In this document: piece by piece, positions 56,609 through 64,000 of the stretch
How positions within the stretch are numbered: position 1 is the stretch's first letter
Layout: the number at the start of each line of letters is the position of its first letter
Assembly (NCBI GenBank): GCA_021325675.1
Contig: JAJTCM010000002.1
Span: 434,001 to 498,000, forward strand
Length of the DNA: 64,000 nt
From: Crocinitomicaceae bacterium
GTDB lineage: Bacteria > Bacteroidota > Bacteroidia > Flavobacteriales_D > Crocinitomicaceae
Direction: 5' to 3'
Translations under genes and position numbers: made by a program
Notes under the pieces: model-generated
Databases searched by the model: none
The model's input: the letters and a program-made list of their open reading frames with translations, nothing else
What the model was told of the DNA's origin: nothing

Positions 56609-57469
56609 TTAATGTGTCCGCGTCATAGATTCCGGCACGCAGATAATGAAATCAGCCTTACCCGCAAATTCAGGGTCCAGCTTGTCAATTTCCGGCTGGG
56701 TCACGAGGGCGATCGTCAGCATTTTCTCATAGGGAAGCTTATCGTAATGGTTCACATACCACAAAATCCCTTGCTGAAAATCGCTGTGATAAGAACCGTT
56801 AATATGATAAAAGACGCCATTTTCATTTAAATTCTGCGAAATTGACCAACCCATTGTCGCATCTTTGATCGCCTGGGCGTAAACGAAATCAGGGCCCATG
56901 TGCATTTCGCCGTCGAGCAAGCCTTTGTATTGGCTCAGCGTTGTATCAACCTCAAACGGCAGCGGACAGATCCAGCGCAAATCTTCTTTGCTCAACTGGT
57001 TCAGCGAAGCCAATCCTTTTTTGAAAACCTGTGAAGCATACCTTCTCGGGATGTTGGTCGCTATCCAACGAATTTGATGCTCTTTGGCGTAATCCAGCAT
57101 CGGCTGGTAATCCGTACTTTGATTCGGCCACAAGCGGCAGCTGTCTGCAAACTGTTTCTCGTCGAATGTGCCAGCCAGGTAAGCATCAATCGCCTTCTGG
57201 TTGTCACGCTCATACATTTCTGAGCCGCAAACGAGGTTTTTGCCATGCATCTCATGTAATTCCTTCAGGATTTCCAGCTCCAGCCAATGCGCAACCGGGT
57301 CATCGTGCAGCTCACCGAAAAAAATTGCCTGCTTGCCTTTCAGCGCTTGTACAATTTTAGCATACGAGCTTTTTTTGCCAGTCTTGGTGTACACTTTGTA
57401 AGCCGCCATTTCCTGTCCAAACACAGAGGAAATCACGAGGGAAAGACTTAAAACCAGGATTTTATTCAT
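56609..57469 (-). CDS. ChaN/Tiki-like family exported protein
   Basis: This 286-residue protein starts at the ATG read from 57469, where a signal peptide begins (MNKILVLSLSLVISSVFGQ); an ATG 27 nt upstream is less likely. The ChaN/TraB-type motif IFFGELHDDPVAHWLELEIL lies near residue 40, with CGSEMYERDNQ following and a late YHINGSYHSDFQQGI carrying the paired histidine region. ChaN proteins bind haem and belong to the EreA/TIKI fold, so a haem-uptake or metalloprotease role is possible. No lipobox is seen. Confidence 0.85.
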   Translation of the reverse strand: MNKILVLSLSLVISSVFGQEMAAYKVYTKTGKKSSYAKIVQALKGKQAIFFGELHDDPVAHWLELEILKELHEMHGKNLVCGSEMYERDNQKAIDAYLAGTFDEKQFADSCRLWPNQSTDYQPMLDYAKEHQIRWIATNIPRRYASQVFKKGLASLNQLSKEDLRWICPLPFEVDTTLSQYKGLLDGEMHMGPDFVYAQAIKDATMGWSISQNLNENGVFYHINGSYHSDFQQGILWYVNHYDKLPYEKMLTIALVTQPEIDKLDPEFAGKADFIICVPESMTRTH

Positions 57470-57567
57470 AAAAATGGATTTGCCCCTAAAGTACACAAAA
57501 AGCGTTTAAATTGATTGTACGGGATCAAATATTGAGTGAAATATACCCGGAAATTGGTAGAATAGTG

Positions 57568-57575
57568 TAATTTTG
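57568..57575 (+). promoter_or_regulatory. -7 promoter element of the gene at 57581
   Basis: TAATTTTG fits TAnnTTTG and ends 5 nt before the ATG at 57581, so the mRNA is probably leaderless. Confidence 0.55.
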
Positions 57576-57580
57576 AGGAC

Positions 57581-58336
57581 ATGAAAAAGCTCCTGTTTCT
57601 TTGTTTCTGTCTCCAGGTCTTCTGTCTCTCCGCCCAGCGGAATTTCAAGGACAGTACCCTGAGCACTCCCTGGGTGGCGATACATTACGGGGCAAACTGG
57701 GCGCAAAATGACCTGGCCGACCGCTTCGGCTACCTCAATCACCTGGGTTTTCATGCGGGTTACAAAACGAACCGCAACTGGACCTGGGCTGTTGACGGGA
57801 ACTTTATTTTCGGCGAAAGGGTAAAGCTGACAAACCTCTTTGACGGGCTTCGCGACAGCTACGGCAACCTGACGGACGTAAACGGCGATATTGCCATCGT
57901 CCTGACCTTAGCCCGCGGTTACAACGTCAACCTCGCCATTGGAAAAGTGATCCCCATATTTGGTTCCAATCAAAATTCCGGGCTTTACATCCACGGAGGA
58001 GCCGGTTATCTCGCCCATAAAGTCCGGGTTGAATCACGTGACCAGGTGATCCCGCAGCTTGAGCTGGATTACCGCAAAGGATATGATCGCCTGACAACGG
58101 GACTTAACCTGCACCAATTTATTGGATATGCATTTCTTGCCAACAGCGGTGTTGTGAACTTTTACGGCGGAATTTACGCACAGCAGGGCTTCACCAAAAA
58201 CAGGCGAACGATTTTTTATGATATGCCTGATACGCCCGTACCGTCCAACACCCGCCTTGATGTTCAGGTTGGGATCCGCGCGGGCTGGTTTATCCCGATT
58301 TACAAACGTCAGCCAAAGGATTTTTACTTCAATTGA
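57581..58336 (+). CDS. Outer-membrane beta-barrel-like protein, cotranscribed with waaA
   Basis: This 251-residue secreted protein has a signal peptide (about residues 1-18) and a mature part with repeated aromatic beta-strands and a Gly-rich profile (VAIHYGANWAQNDLADRFGY, then LYIHGGAGYLAHK). It ends in a tail of basic and aromatic residues (YKRQPKDFYFN). It resembles Bacteroidota outer-membrane barrels of unknown function. Its TGA stop shares one base with the waaA ATG, so the two are coupled. The link to LPS synthesis suggests an envelope role. Confidence 0.75.
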   Translation: MKKLLFLCFCLQVFCLSAQRNFKDSTLSTPWVAIHYGANWAQNDLADRFGYLNHLGFHAGYKTNRNWTWAVDGNFIFGERVKLTNLFDGLRDSYGNLTDVNGDIAIVLTLARGYNVNLAIGKVIPIFGSNQNSGLYIHGGAGYLAHKVRVESRDQVIPQLELDYRKGYDRLTTGLNLHQFIGYAFLANSGVVNFYGGIYAQQGFTKNRRTIFYDMPDTPVPSNTRLDVQVGIRAGWFIPIYKRQPKDFYFN

Positions 58337-59538
58337 TGCGCTTGCTCTACACCCTGTCGGTCCGCCTGATGTACGCGGTTTTTTGGCTGGCGCAGTTTTT
58401 CAAGCCCAAAGCTAAAAAATGGATCGATGGCAGAAAAAATGCACAGTATCCCTCCCTTCCCCAAGGTAAAACCGTCGTTTGGTTTCATTGTGCCTCCCTC
58501 GGTGAATTCGACCAGGGACTTCCTTTGATGGAGCTCATGAAGCAGAAAAACCCGGAGCTTTACCTGTTAGTGACCTTTTTCAGCCCGTCGGGTTATGAGC
58601 ATTATACCAAGCGCAAAAATTCCGTAGATTTCGCCTGTTACCTCCCGCTGGATGTTCCGTCAAAAGCGCGGGTTTTCCTGGAACATTTCAAGCCCGCACA
58701 AGCTTTTTTTGTGAAATACGAATTCTGGAGCAATTTCATCCTGGAAGCTAAAAAGCGTGGAACCCAACTTTATTCTGTTTGCACGATTTTCCGGCCTGAT
58801 CACCGGTTTTTTAAGTGGTACGGCGGCTTTTTCCGCTTCACGCTCAAGCAAATCGATTATTTTTTCGTTCAAAACCAGCAATCGCTGGAACTCCTTCATT
58901 CCATCGGGATTACGAAAGCCGAACGCGTGGGCGATCTCCGCTTTGACCGGGTAATCGCACATAAAACGAACCTGCAGCCCGATGCAGTACTGGAACAATT
59001 TATTTTCGGGCAAAATACCTGGGTGCTCGGCAGCAGCTGGAGTGTTGACGAGAGTTTCCTGGAGGCGGAAATCCACCGTTTTGAAGGAAAAATCATCCTT
59101 GCGCCCCACGATATTTCCGAAAAACACCTCACGGAAATCGAAAAGCGTTTTAACGGAAACACAGTCCGTTACACGAAATTCCACGGTGAAAAAACGCAGA
59201 TCATTATACTGGACTGCATCGGAAAGCTCTCAAATGCTTACGCTTACGGGAGTTTTGCTTACGTTGGCGGCGGGTTTACCGGAAGCCTGCACAATATCCT
59301 TGAACCTGCCGTTTTCGGCCTTCCCGTGGTTTTTGGCCCGAAACACAAACGTTTCCCGGAAGCGCAACTGTTTATCGATGAAGGCGTTGGATTTTCGGTT
59401 TCCTCGCCCGAAGAGCTGAGTGCTGTTTTGACAGAAATCGCGGAGAATATCGAACAATTACAGCAAAAAACAATGGCGTTAGTGAACGCAAATACGGGTG
59501 CGGCGGAAAAGATTTACGATTTACTGAATAAACGATAG
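58336..59538 (+). CDS. waaA: 3-deoxy-D-manno-octulosonic acid transferase
   Basis: This 400-residue enzyme adds Kdo to lipid A precursors on the cytoplasmic face of the inner membrane. An N-terminal membrane anchor (about residues 3-22) precedes a GT-B fold. WFHCASLGEFDQGLPLMELM holds the acceptor-site glutamate of the family. The GGGFTGSLHNILEPAVFGLPVVFGP segment is the C-terminal nucleotide-sugar-binding region. The ATG at 58336 is used, overlapping the TGA stop of the preceding gene by one base; a TTG one codon earlier is possible but less likely. Confidence 0.95.
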   Translation: MRLLYTLSVRLMYAVFWLAQFFKPKAKKWIDGRKNAQYPSLPQGKTVVWFHCASLGEFDQGLPLMELMKQKNPELYLLVTFFSPSGYEHYTKRKNSVDFACYLPLDVPSKARVFLEHFKPAQAFFVKYEFWSNFILEAKKRGTQLYSVCTIFRPDHRFFKWYGGFFRFTLKQIDYFFVQNQQSLELLHSIGITKAERVGDLRFDRVIAHKTNLQPDAVLEQFIFGQNTWVLGSSWSVDESFLEAEIHRFEGKIILAPHDISEKHLTEIEKRFNGNTVRYTKFHGEKTQIIILDCIGKLSNAYAYGSFAYVGGGFTGSLHNILEPAVFGLPVVFGPKHKRFPEAQLFIDEGVGFSVSSPEELSAVLTEIAENIEQLQQKTMALVNANTGAAEKIYDLLNKR

Positions 59539-59610
59539 GCATTTTAACACGGTTTTTCTCACTGTCCCAGGTAAAAACACGCGCCAAACAACTTAAAGAA
59601 AGCGTCAATT

Positions 59611-61488
59611 TTAAACAAATTCCGCCAGTTCCATCCAGCGATCGGTTTTCGCTTCAATTAAGGCCACAATTTCTGCCAGCTTGCTGCCCGCATTCATTAT
59701 GTCATCATTGCTGGAATTTGCGTCCGAGAGTATTAATGTGAATTCTTCTTTCTGTGCTTCGAGCTTTTCGAGGTCTTTTTCCAGCTGGTCAAATTCGGCT
59801 TTTTCCTTGAAAGAAAGCTTGCGTTTTTCACTTTTGGGCTGGCTTTCAGCAATAACCGTCGCTTTAACTACCGGCTTTTCGGGGGCCGTTCCATCTTTGG
59901 CGGCACGCTGTGCTGAAACAAGCTGCTTGCGGTATTCGGTATAATTCCCGATAATATCCGTGATTTTTCCTTCGCCCTGGAACACGAACAAATGGTCAAC
60001 CATTTTATCCATGAAATAACGGTCGTGGGAAACAACAATCAAACAGCCCTGGAACGAACGCAGGTAGTCTTCCAGCACGCTCATCACGAAAATATCGAGG
60101 TCGTTGGTCGGCTCATCGAGGATCAGGAAATTCGGGTTAGCCATCAAAACGGTCATCAGCTTCAAACGGCGTTTTTCACCACCGCTCAGCTTGTACACGT
60201 AATTATAATGCATATCCCTTGAAAAGAGAAACCTCTCCAGGAATTGAGCAGCTGACAGTTCGCGGCCTTTTTCCAGCGGAATAAACTCAGCAATGTCGCG
60301 GATCACTTCAATCACGCGCTTGTTTTCGTCCACCTGGATCAATTCCTGGCTGTAATAGCCGAAAACAACCGTCTCACCTACTACAACTTTCCCATTGTCA
60401 GGCTTTTCACGCTCCTGTAAAATATTGAGAAAGGTTGATTTTCCCGTACCGTTATTGCCCACAATCCCAAGGCGTTCCTGCCGCTGGAAATTGTAAGAAA
60501 AGGAATTGAGGATCACTTTTTCCCCGAATTTTTTGGAAATTTTGTGCAGCTCCACAATTTTAGACCCCAAACGCTCCATTTTTACCGGGATATCCAGCTC
60601 ATCCTCATCAATTCGCTGCGAAGCTACTTTTTTGACTTCGTGGAAATTTTCAATCCGGGCTTTTTGCTTCGTTCCCCTTGCTTTCGGCTGCCTGCGGATC
60701 CAGTCAAGCTCTTTTTTGAAAGTATTGCGCGCCTTATCAATCGTGGATTGCGTTTGCTCCTGGCGTTCTGCCTTTTTTTCGAGGTAGTAGGAGAAATTGC
60801 CTTTATACCTGTAAATTGTTTTGTCTTCGATCTCTAAAATACTATCGCATACCACTTCGAGGAAATAACGGTCGTGAGTAACCATGAGGATCGTAGATTT
60901 TGCCTTGGAGAGAAAATCCTCCAGCCATTCGATCATGTCCAGGTCAAGGTGGTTGGTCGGCTCATCGAGGATCAGGAAATCCGCATCTGCGATCAGTACT
61001 TTCGCCAGGGCAACACGTTTTTTCTGTCCCCCGGATAATTTCGAAACCAGCAAGCTCCTATCGTCCAGTTTTAATACGGAAAGAATCTGGTTCACACGCA
61101 CTTCGATATCCCAGGCGTGCAAGTCTGTCATTTCCTGGAAACAATCATTGATTTCTTCCTCGCTGCCTGATTTCAGTGCAATATTATAGCGTTTTACGGC
61201 CTGTATTTCAGGTAAATCATGTGAAAAAACCGCTTCCAGGATGGTGTGGGATTCGTTCAGGTTTTCAGCCTGCTCCATGAAGACAACACGGATATCATTG
61301 CGGTAAACCACCCGTCCCGAATCAATTTGTTCGAGGTTCATCAGGCAGCGCAGCAAAGTCGTTTTACCTGTACCATTTTTGGCAACGATCGCCACTTTTT
61401 GTCCCTGGTCAATGCCAAAGGTTAAATCTGAAAAAAGTACGCGGTCACCAAACGATTTGGTAAGATTTTCGACGGAAAGATAATTCAT
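59611..61488 (-). CDS. ABC-F ribosome-associated ATPase (Uup-like)
   Basis: This 625-residue cytoplasmic protein has two ABC domains in tandem: Walker A AKNGTGKT and GNNGTGKS, signatures LSGGQKKRVALAK and LSGGEKRRLKLMT, and Walker B ending LILDEPTNHLDL and LILDEPTNDLDI. There are no membrane helices. A charged linker joins the domains and the C-terminal ~70 residues form a coiled coil (KLSFKEKAEFDQLEKDLEKL), as in Uup. ABC-F proteins act on the ribosome or on DNA integrity. It is monocistronic and convergent with waaA. Confidence 0.95.
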   Translation of the reverse strand: MNYLSVENLTKSFGDRVLFSDLTFGIDQGQKVAIVAKNGTGKTTLLRCLMNLEQIDSGRVVYRNDIRVVFMEQAENLNESHTILEAVFSHDLPEIQAVKRYNIALKSGSEEEINDCFQEMTDLHAWDIEVRVNQILSVLKLDDRSLLVSKLSGGQKKRVALAKVLIADADFLILDEPTNHLDLDMIEWLEDFLSKAKSTILMVTHDRYFLEVVCDSILEIEDKTIYRYKGNFSYYLEKKAERQEQTQSTIDKARNTFKKELDWIRRQPKARGTKQKARIENFHEVKKVASQRIDEDELDIPVKMERLGSKIVELHKISKKFGEKVILNSFSYNFQRQERLGIVGNNGTGKSTFLNILQEREKPDNGKVVVGETVVFGYYSQELIQVDENKRVIEVIRDIAEFIPLEKGRELSAAQFLERFLFSRDMHYNYVYKLSGGEKRRLKLMTVLMANPNFLILDEPTNDLDIFVMSVLEDYLRSFQGCLIVVSHDRYFMDKMVDHLFVFQGEGKITDIIGNYTEYRKQLVSAQRAAKDGTAPEKPVVKATVIAESQPKSEKRKLSFKEKAEFDQLEKDLEKLEAQKEEFTLILSDANSSNDDIMNAGSKLAEIVALIEAKTDRWMELAEFV

Positions 61489-61620
61489 TTTTGAATGGAG
61501 AATTTAGAATGGAAAGTGAAGAATTAATTTTATTCTGATGTTCGTAAATTGAAGCATATTCTTCGAATTCCGCGTTAGCAGATAACCGCGGAGCAGCCAC
61601 GAAGTGAATCTAAAATTAAA

Positions 61621-62094
61621 TCATCTCAGGCGGTTGAGGGAATCGAGCAGTTTTTTGTCCTTCCGGATTGCCAGGTTTGCCAGGAAAACAAAAGGAAGTC
61701 CTGCTGTAAATACATAAAAGCCGGGTGCAAATGTATAAACCGTTTCTACGCCTTTCGTGATCGGCTCGGCTATTTCATTGTAAAGCAGCAGCATCGCCAG
61801 CGTAAATGTGTAAAGCAAAAAAGTAAGCCTTCCCAATTGCAGCTGGAACTTCAGTTTTTTATAGGAAAAAATCGTCCAGGCGCACAGTAAGATCAGGACC
61901 AGGGGAATGATGAACAGCGGCCTGAACAATACGGCTTGCGTTTCGCCCTCATGTGTAAGGATCGTTTTCCCGTAAGCGGAAACAAAACCGTGAAAACCGG
62001 TGTCTTCCATGTTCAAAACAGCCATACCGAAGCTCACGGCGGCCAGGCAAATAATGCTGATAATCAAATATAAAGTCTGAATACGCTGGATCAT
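61621..62094 (-). CDS. DUF4293 membrane protein
   Basis: This 157-residue protein starts at the ATG read from 62094 (MIQRIQTLYLIISIICLA), the usual opening of the Bacteroidota DUF4293 family; an ATG 24 nt upstream lies inside the promoter. Four membrane helices occupy the length. Function is unknown. The TATTTTTG promoter box lies 13 nt before the ATG and the ATTAGCACATTAA repeats stand directly upstream. Confidence 0.85.
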   Translation of the reverse strand: MIQRIQTLYLIISIICLAAVSFGMAVLNMEDTGFHGFVSAYGKTILTHEGETQAVLFRPLFIIPLVLILLCAWTIFSYKKLKFQLQLGRLTFLLYTFTLAMLLLYNEIAEPITKGVETVYTFAPGFYVFTAGLPFVFLANLAIRKDKKLLDSLNRLR

Positions 62095-62107
62095 GTTCTT
62101 TTTTCTG

Positions 62108-62115
62108 CAAAAATA
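62108..62115 (-). promoter_or_regulatory. -7 promoter element of the DUF4293 gene
   Basis: TATTTTTG on the minus strand fits TAnnTTTG. The -33 region falls inside the ATTAGCACATTAA repeat block, so the repeats may supply or modulate promoter contacts. Confidence 0.55.
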
Positions 62116-62119
62116 CAAG

Positions 62120-62185
62120 TTAATGTGCTAATATGCTAATACTTTAATGTGCTAATTGAGTGAATTTAGCTCATTATCACATTAA
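62120..62185. repeat. Dispersed TTAATGTGCTAAT repeats, two direct units and one inverted
   Basis: TTAATGTGCTAAT is found at 62120-62132 and 62144-62156, 24 nt apart, and the inverted near-copy ATTATCACATTAA at 62173-62185. The block fills the whole porT to DUF4293 gap. Confidence 0.7.
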
Positions 62186-62188
62186 AAA

Positions 62189-62905
62189 TCATCCTTCGAA
62201 AATGATGGAAAAGCTCCAGACTTTATTGCGCAGCTGGTCGATGGGGTTCGACACCGGTGTCAGGTCGTGGATAACGGCATTCTGAAACCCTTGTGAATAT
62301 TTGATTTCAAGGCCCATTTTGAAATATACCGCAAAAAACTCTACGCCAACGCCAACTTGTCCCTGCCAGTCTTCGGCCTTGATCTTAACGAAAGGATCGG
62401 TAAAGCTCTGGTTGGACTTTTCTGTAGACTGAAGATCGTATGTATACTGGATCCCGCCCAGCACATAGCTCGCGAAATTGTTGTAGCGCAGCGTCCGGAA
62501 CTGCAGCATCAGCGGAAAATCCAGGTTGGTGGAGTTTACGCGTTCTTCGTTGACATCGTCCGTGGTTTTCTCCGGGTTGCTTGGCAAATAATAGTAGCGC
62601 AGCACTCGTTCCTGGAACGAAAGCGAAGGCAGGAAACGCAGGCGAAGTATCGGTGTGCCGAGCTTCATTGTCGTTACGATCCCCAGCTGGCCTCCGGGCT
62701 GGCTTGCATTTTCAAGTGAGGTTATGCCATATTTTTCATACGCATTCAGGGTAGGACGTGTCAAAAAATCCGCTGTGTTCCCGCCAAGCAAAAAGCCAAA
62801 ATGGATCAGCTTCTCGTCAAATTTGCGGTAATTCTGAGGTTTTTGCTTTTGTGCCCAGCCGGACAGGGGAAACAAAATGATTAAGAAACAAGTTATTAAA
62901 CGCAT
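62189..62905 (-). CDS. porT: PorT, type IX secretion system outer-membrane protein
   Basis: This 238-residue protein has a signal peptide (residues 1-18) and an eight-stranded-barrel-like profile. PorT family markers include KLIHFGFLLGGNTADF near the N-terminus and LRLRFLPSLSFQERVLRYYY, and it ends in VWSFSIIFEG with a terminal aromatic pattern. PorT/SprT is needed for type IX secretion and gliding in Bacteroidota. Position after ubiE is the common order in Flavobacteriales; 28 nt separate the two. The PKD/T9SS protein at 38206-42411 is a likely client of this system. Confidence 0.93.
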   Translation of the reverse strand: MRLITCFLIILFPLSGWAQKQKPQNYRKFDEKLIHFGFLLGGNTADFLTRPTLNAYEKYGITSLENASQPGGQLGIVTTMKLGTPILRLRFLPSLSFQERVLRYYYLPSNPEKTTDDVNEERVNSTNLDFPLMLQFRTLRYNNFASYVLGGIQYTYDLQSTEKSNQSFTDPFVKIKAEDWQGQVGVGVEFFAVYFKMGLEIKYSQGFQNAVIHDLTPVSNPIDQLRNKVWSFSIIFEG

Positions 62906-62933
62906 ATGGTGGAATAACGCAAATTTTTCCGTT

Positions 62934-63677
62934 CTATTTTGTTCCGGAGTAAATTGTAGCGATCCCGCCCGAAACGAGTGTCGATTTCACGTCCTTGTAG
63001 CCCAGGGAAAGCAGGATTTTTTCAAAATCTTTTCCTTCGGGGAAGGCAGCAACCGATTCAGGAAGGTAAGCGTAAGCCTTTTCATCTTTCGAAATCCGTT
63101 TTCCGAAAAAAGGAATGATGTATTTGGAATGAAAAGCGTAATACTGCTTCACGGGGAATTTTTTCGGCTTTGAAAACTCCAGGATTTGCAGCTTGCCGCC
63201 GGGACGCACCACGCGCAGCATTTCTGCCAGCCCTTTCTCAAGGTTTTCAAAGTTCCGCACGCCAAAACCAACGGTCAAGGCGTCAAAATAATTGTCTTCG
63301 AAAGGCAGGTTTTCCGAATCGGCCAGGCGCATGGAAATGATGTGGTCCACTTTGCGTTTCACCATTTTTTCCCGCCCTTTCTGGAGCATTCCTTCAGAAA
63401 TATCAATCCCAACAACCTCTGTTGGTTTCAACTTCAACGCTTCCAGGGCAAAATCCCCAGTTCCGGTAGCAATGTCCAAAATTCGCTGCGGCTTCAGGTC
63501 GGCCAGCATCCGAATGGCTTTCTTCCGCCAGATCTTATCAATTCCCAGGGACAAAAAATGGTTCAGAAAGTCGTATTTCGCCGAGATATTGTTGAACATC
63601 TCCGCGACTTCCTCTTTCTTGCTTTTATCTGTATTCCCGTAGGGTTTTACTTCTTTTCTTTTGTCTTTGTCGCTCAT
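62934..63677 (-). CDS. ubiE: Demethylmenaquinone methyltransferase
   Basis: This 247-residue SAM-dependent methyltransferase makes menaquinone from demethylmenaquinone. Motif I is [13 protein letters not shown] near residue 68, followed by [10 protein letters not shown]; the UbiE-type segments [20 protein letters not shown] and [15 protein letters not shown] are clear. The N-terminus [14 protein letters not shown] is longer and more charged than in enterobacteria, as usual in Bacteroidota. It heads the ubiE-porT pair. Confidence 0.96.
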   Translation of the reverse strand: MSDKDKRKEVKPYGNTDKSKKEEVAEMFNNISAKYDFLNHFLSLGIDKIWRKKAIRMLADLKPQRILDIATGTGDFALEALKLKPTEVVGIDISEGMLQKGREKMVKRKVDHIISMRLADSENLPFEDNYFDALTVGFGVRNFENLEKGLAEMLRVVRPGGKLQILEFSKPKKFPVKQYYAFHSKYIIPFFGKRISKDEKAYAYLPESVAAFPEGKDFEKILLSLGYKDVKSTLVSGGIATIYSGTK

Positions 63678-63686
63678 TTGTATGAG

Positions 63687-63721
63687 AATGATGAGTGTTG
63701 AATGATGAGTGTTGAATGATG
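63687..63721. repeat. 14-bp tandem repeat upstream of ubiE
   Basis: AATGATGAGTGTTG is repeated at 63687-63700 and 63701-63714 with a partial third copy to 63721. Similar low-complexity words occur at 13660-13690, 14908-14933 and 61494-61527, always in gene gaps. Confidence 0.6.
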
Positions 63722-63749
63722 GATTATTTGTTTAAGTTTCTTTTTGCCG

Positions 63750-63869
63750 TTAAATGCTGCTTTTTAAGACCCTTAACACTTCCTTTGCTTTTCCGTTTAA
63801 CACTTCAAAATTCTCCTTGGTTATATATTCTGTTTCTTTTAATAATTCCAGCCAATAAATTGTTTCATC
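63750..63869 (-). pseudogene. 3' remnant of a four-helix-bundle (23S rRNA intervening-sequence type) gene
   Basis: On the minus strand, frame 63869-63750 reads DETIYWLELL, then KETEYITKENFEVLNGKAKE, then VLRVLKSSI and a TAA. This is the C-terminal helix pattern of four-helix-bundle proteins (ETxYWLELL followed by a charged helix ending in a Leu-rich segment). No ATG or other start is available: going upstream the frame meets TGA at 63893-63891 after eight codons. The remnant overlaps the last ten codons of the kinase gene in a different frame. It is too short for a full gene (usual length ~115-125 residues). Confidence 0.6.
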
Positions 63870-64000
63870 TCCTCCATCAGCTCTTCTTTGTCAATGCTGA
63901 CAACACCCGCTTTTTCGCACACAAGCCCGCCGGCGAGGTTGGAAACGGCCGCAATTTGTTCGATCGGCAAGCCTGCGCACAGGCAAAGTGTTGCTACGCT
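63839..64000 (-). CDS. PfkB-family sugar kinase, C-terminal end only (heptose kinase-like)
   Basis: Only the last 53 residues are in the window, entering from the right edge. They include GLPIEQIAAVSNLAGGLVCE, matching the C-terminal helix of PfkB kinases such as the RfaE/HldE D-glycero-D-manno-heptose-7-phosphate kinase, followed by KAGVVSIDKEELMEE. The final residues MKQFIGWNY come from bases that in another frame encode a four-helix-bundle remnant, so this C-terminus may be new. The sugar specificity cannot be decided from this piece. Confidence 0.7.
   Translation of the reverse strand, partial: SVATLCLCAGLPIEQIAAVSNLAGGLVCEKAGVVSIDKEELMEEMKQFIGWNY

Noticed and set aside
63687-63721. Tandem repeat considered as a CRISPR array
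   Set aside because: The units are 14 bp, contiguous, without spacers, and no cas genes are present.

Overview
The window looks like a chromosomal segment of a Bacteroidota bacterium, most likely order Flavobacteriales. Direct signs are promoters of the TAnnTTTG type upstream of many genes, type IX secretion components and cargo (PorT, a PKD protein with a gliding-motility C-terminal domain), a GLPGLI protein paired with an outer-membrane beta-barrel, DUF4271/DUF4293/DUF4382 proteins, and a Bat (aerotolerance) operon. A family-level placement (for example Crocinitomicaceae) would be a guess. There is no rRNA, tRNA, insertion sequence, prophage or CRISPR array that I could find; the one clear RNA gene is RNase P RNA (rnpB).

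Layout. 1-4340 (-): two tandem, paralogous WG-repeat secreted proteins, the first running off the left edge. 4485-7904 (+): ileS. 7930-9692 (+): a sharply AT-rich two-gene island, an OLD-like AAA ATPase followed by a Toprim-like partner, which is the best candidate for an uncharacterised defence system. 9682-15951 (-): moxR, an aminotransferase, DUF58, a BatD-like membrane protein, batA and batB. 16069-20043 (-): cyclase, M48 lipoprotein protease, small secreted orphan, PAP2-like membrane protein, rpoN. 20125-28844 (-): DUF4143 ATPase, asnS, a GT-C-like membrane protein, GLPGLI protein and its outer-membrane barrel partner. 29214-33455 (+): receiver protein, hybrid histidine kinase and sigma-54 activator. 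33778-35246: small envelope proteins. 35468-42411 (-): Ppx/GppA, ABC permease, rnpB, giant PKD/T9SS protein. 42648-46757: purE (+), acyl-CoA dehydrogenase (-), deoxyinosine glycosylase, DUF4271, hemD (TTG start). 47014-55649 (+): PBP1A, acyltransferase, scoA, scoB and two GT-C-like membrane proteins. 55703-64000: universal stress protein, ChaN-like lipoprotein, small OMP, waaA, ABC-F ATPase, DUF4293, porT, ubiE, and the 3' end of a PfkB/heptose kinase that overlaps an out-of-frame remnant of a four-helix-bundle gene.

Most genes serve the envelope, translation and core metabolism. Unusual signals are: the low-GC ATPase/Toprim-like pair placed tail-to-tail against batB; paired boxes spaced exactly 20 nt flanking the histidine kinase/sigma-54 cluster; dispersed ATTAGCACATTAA intergenic repeats; the hidden gene remnant at the right edge; a TTG-started hemD; and promoters so close to the ATG that the transcripts are probably leaderless.
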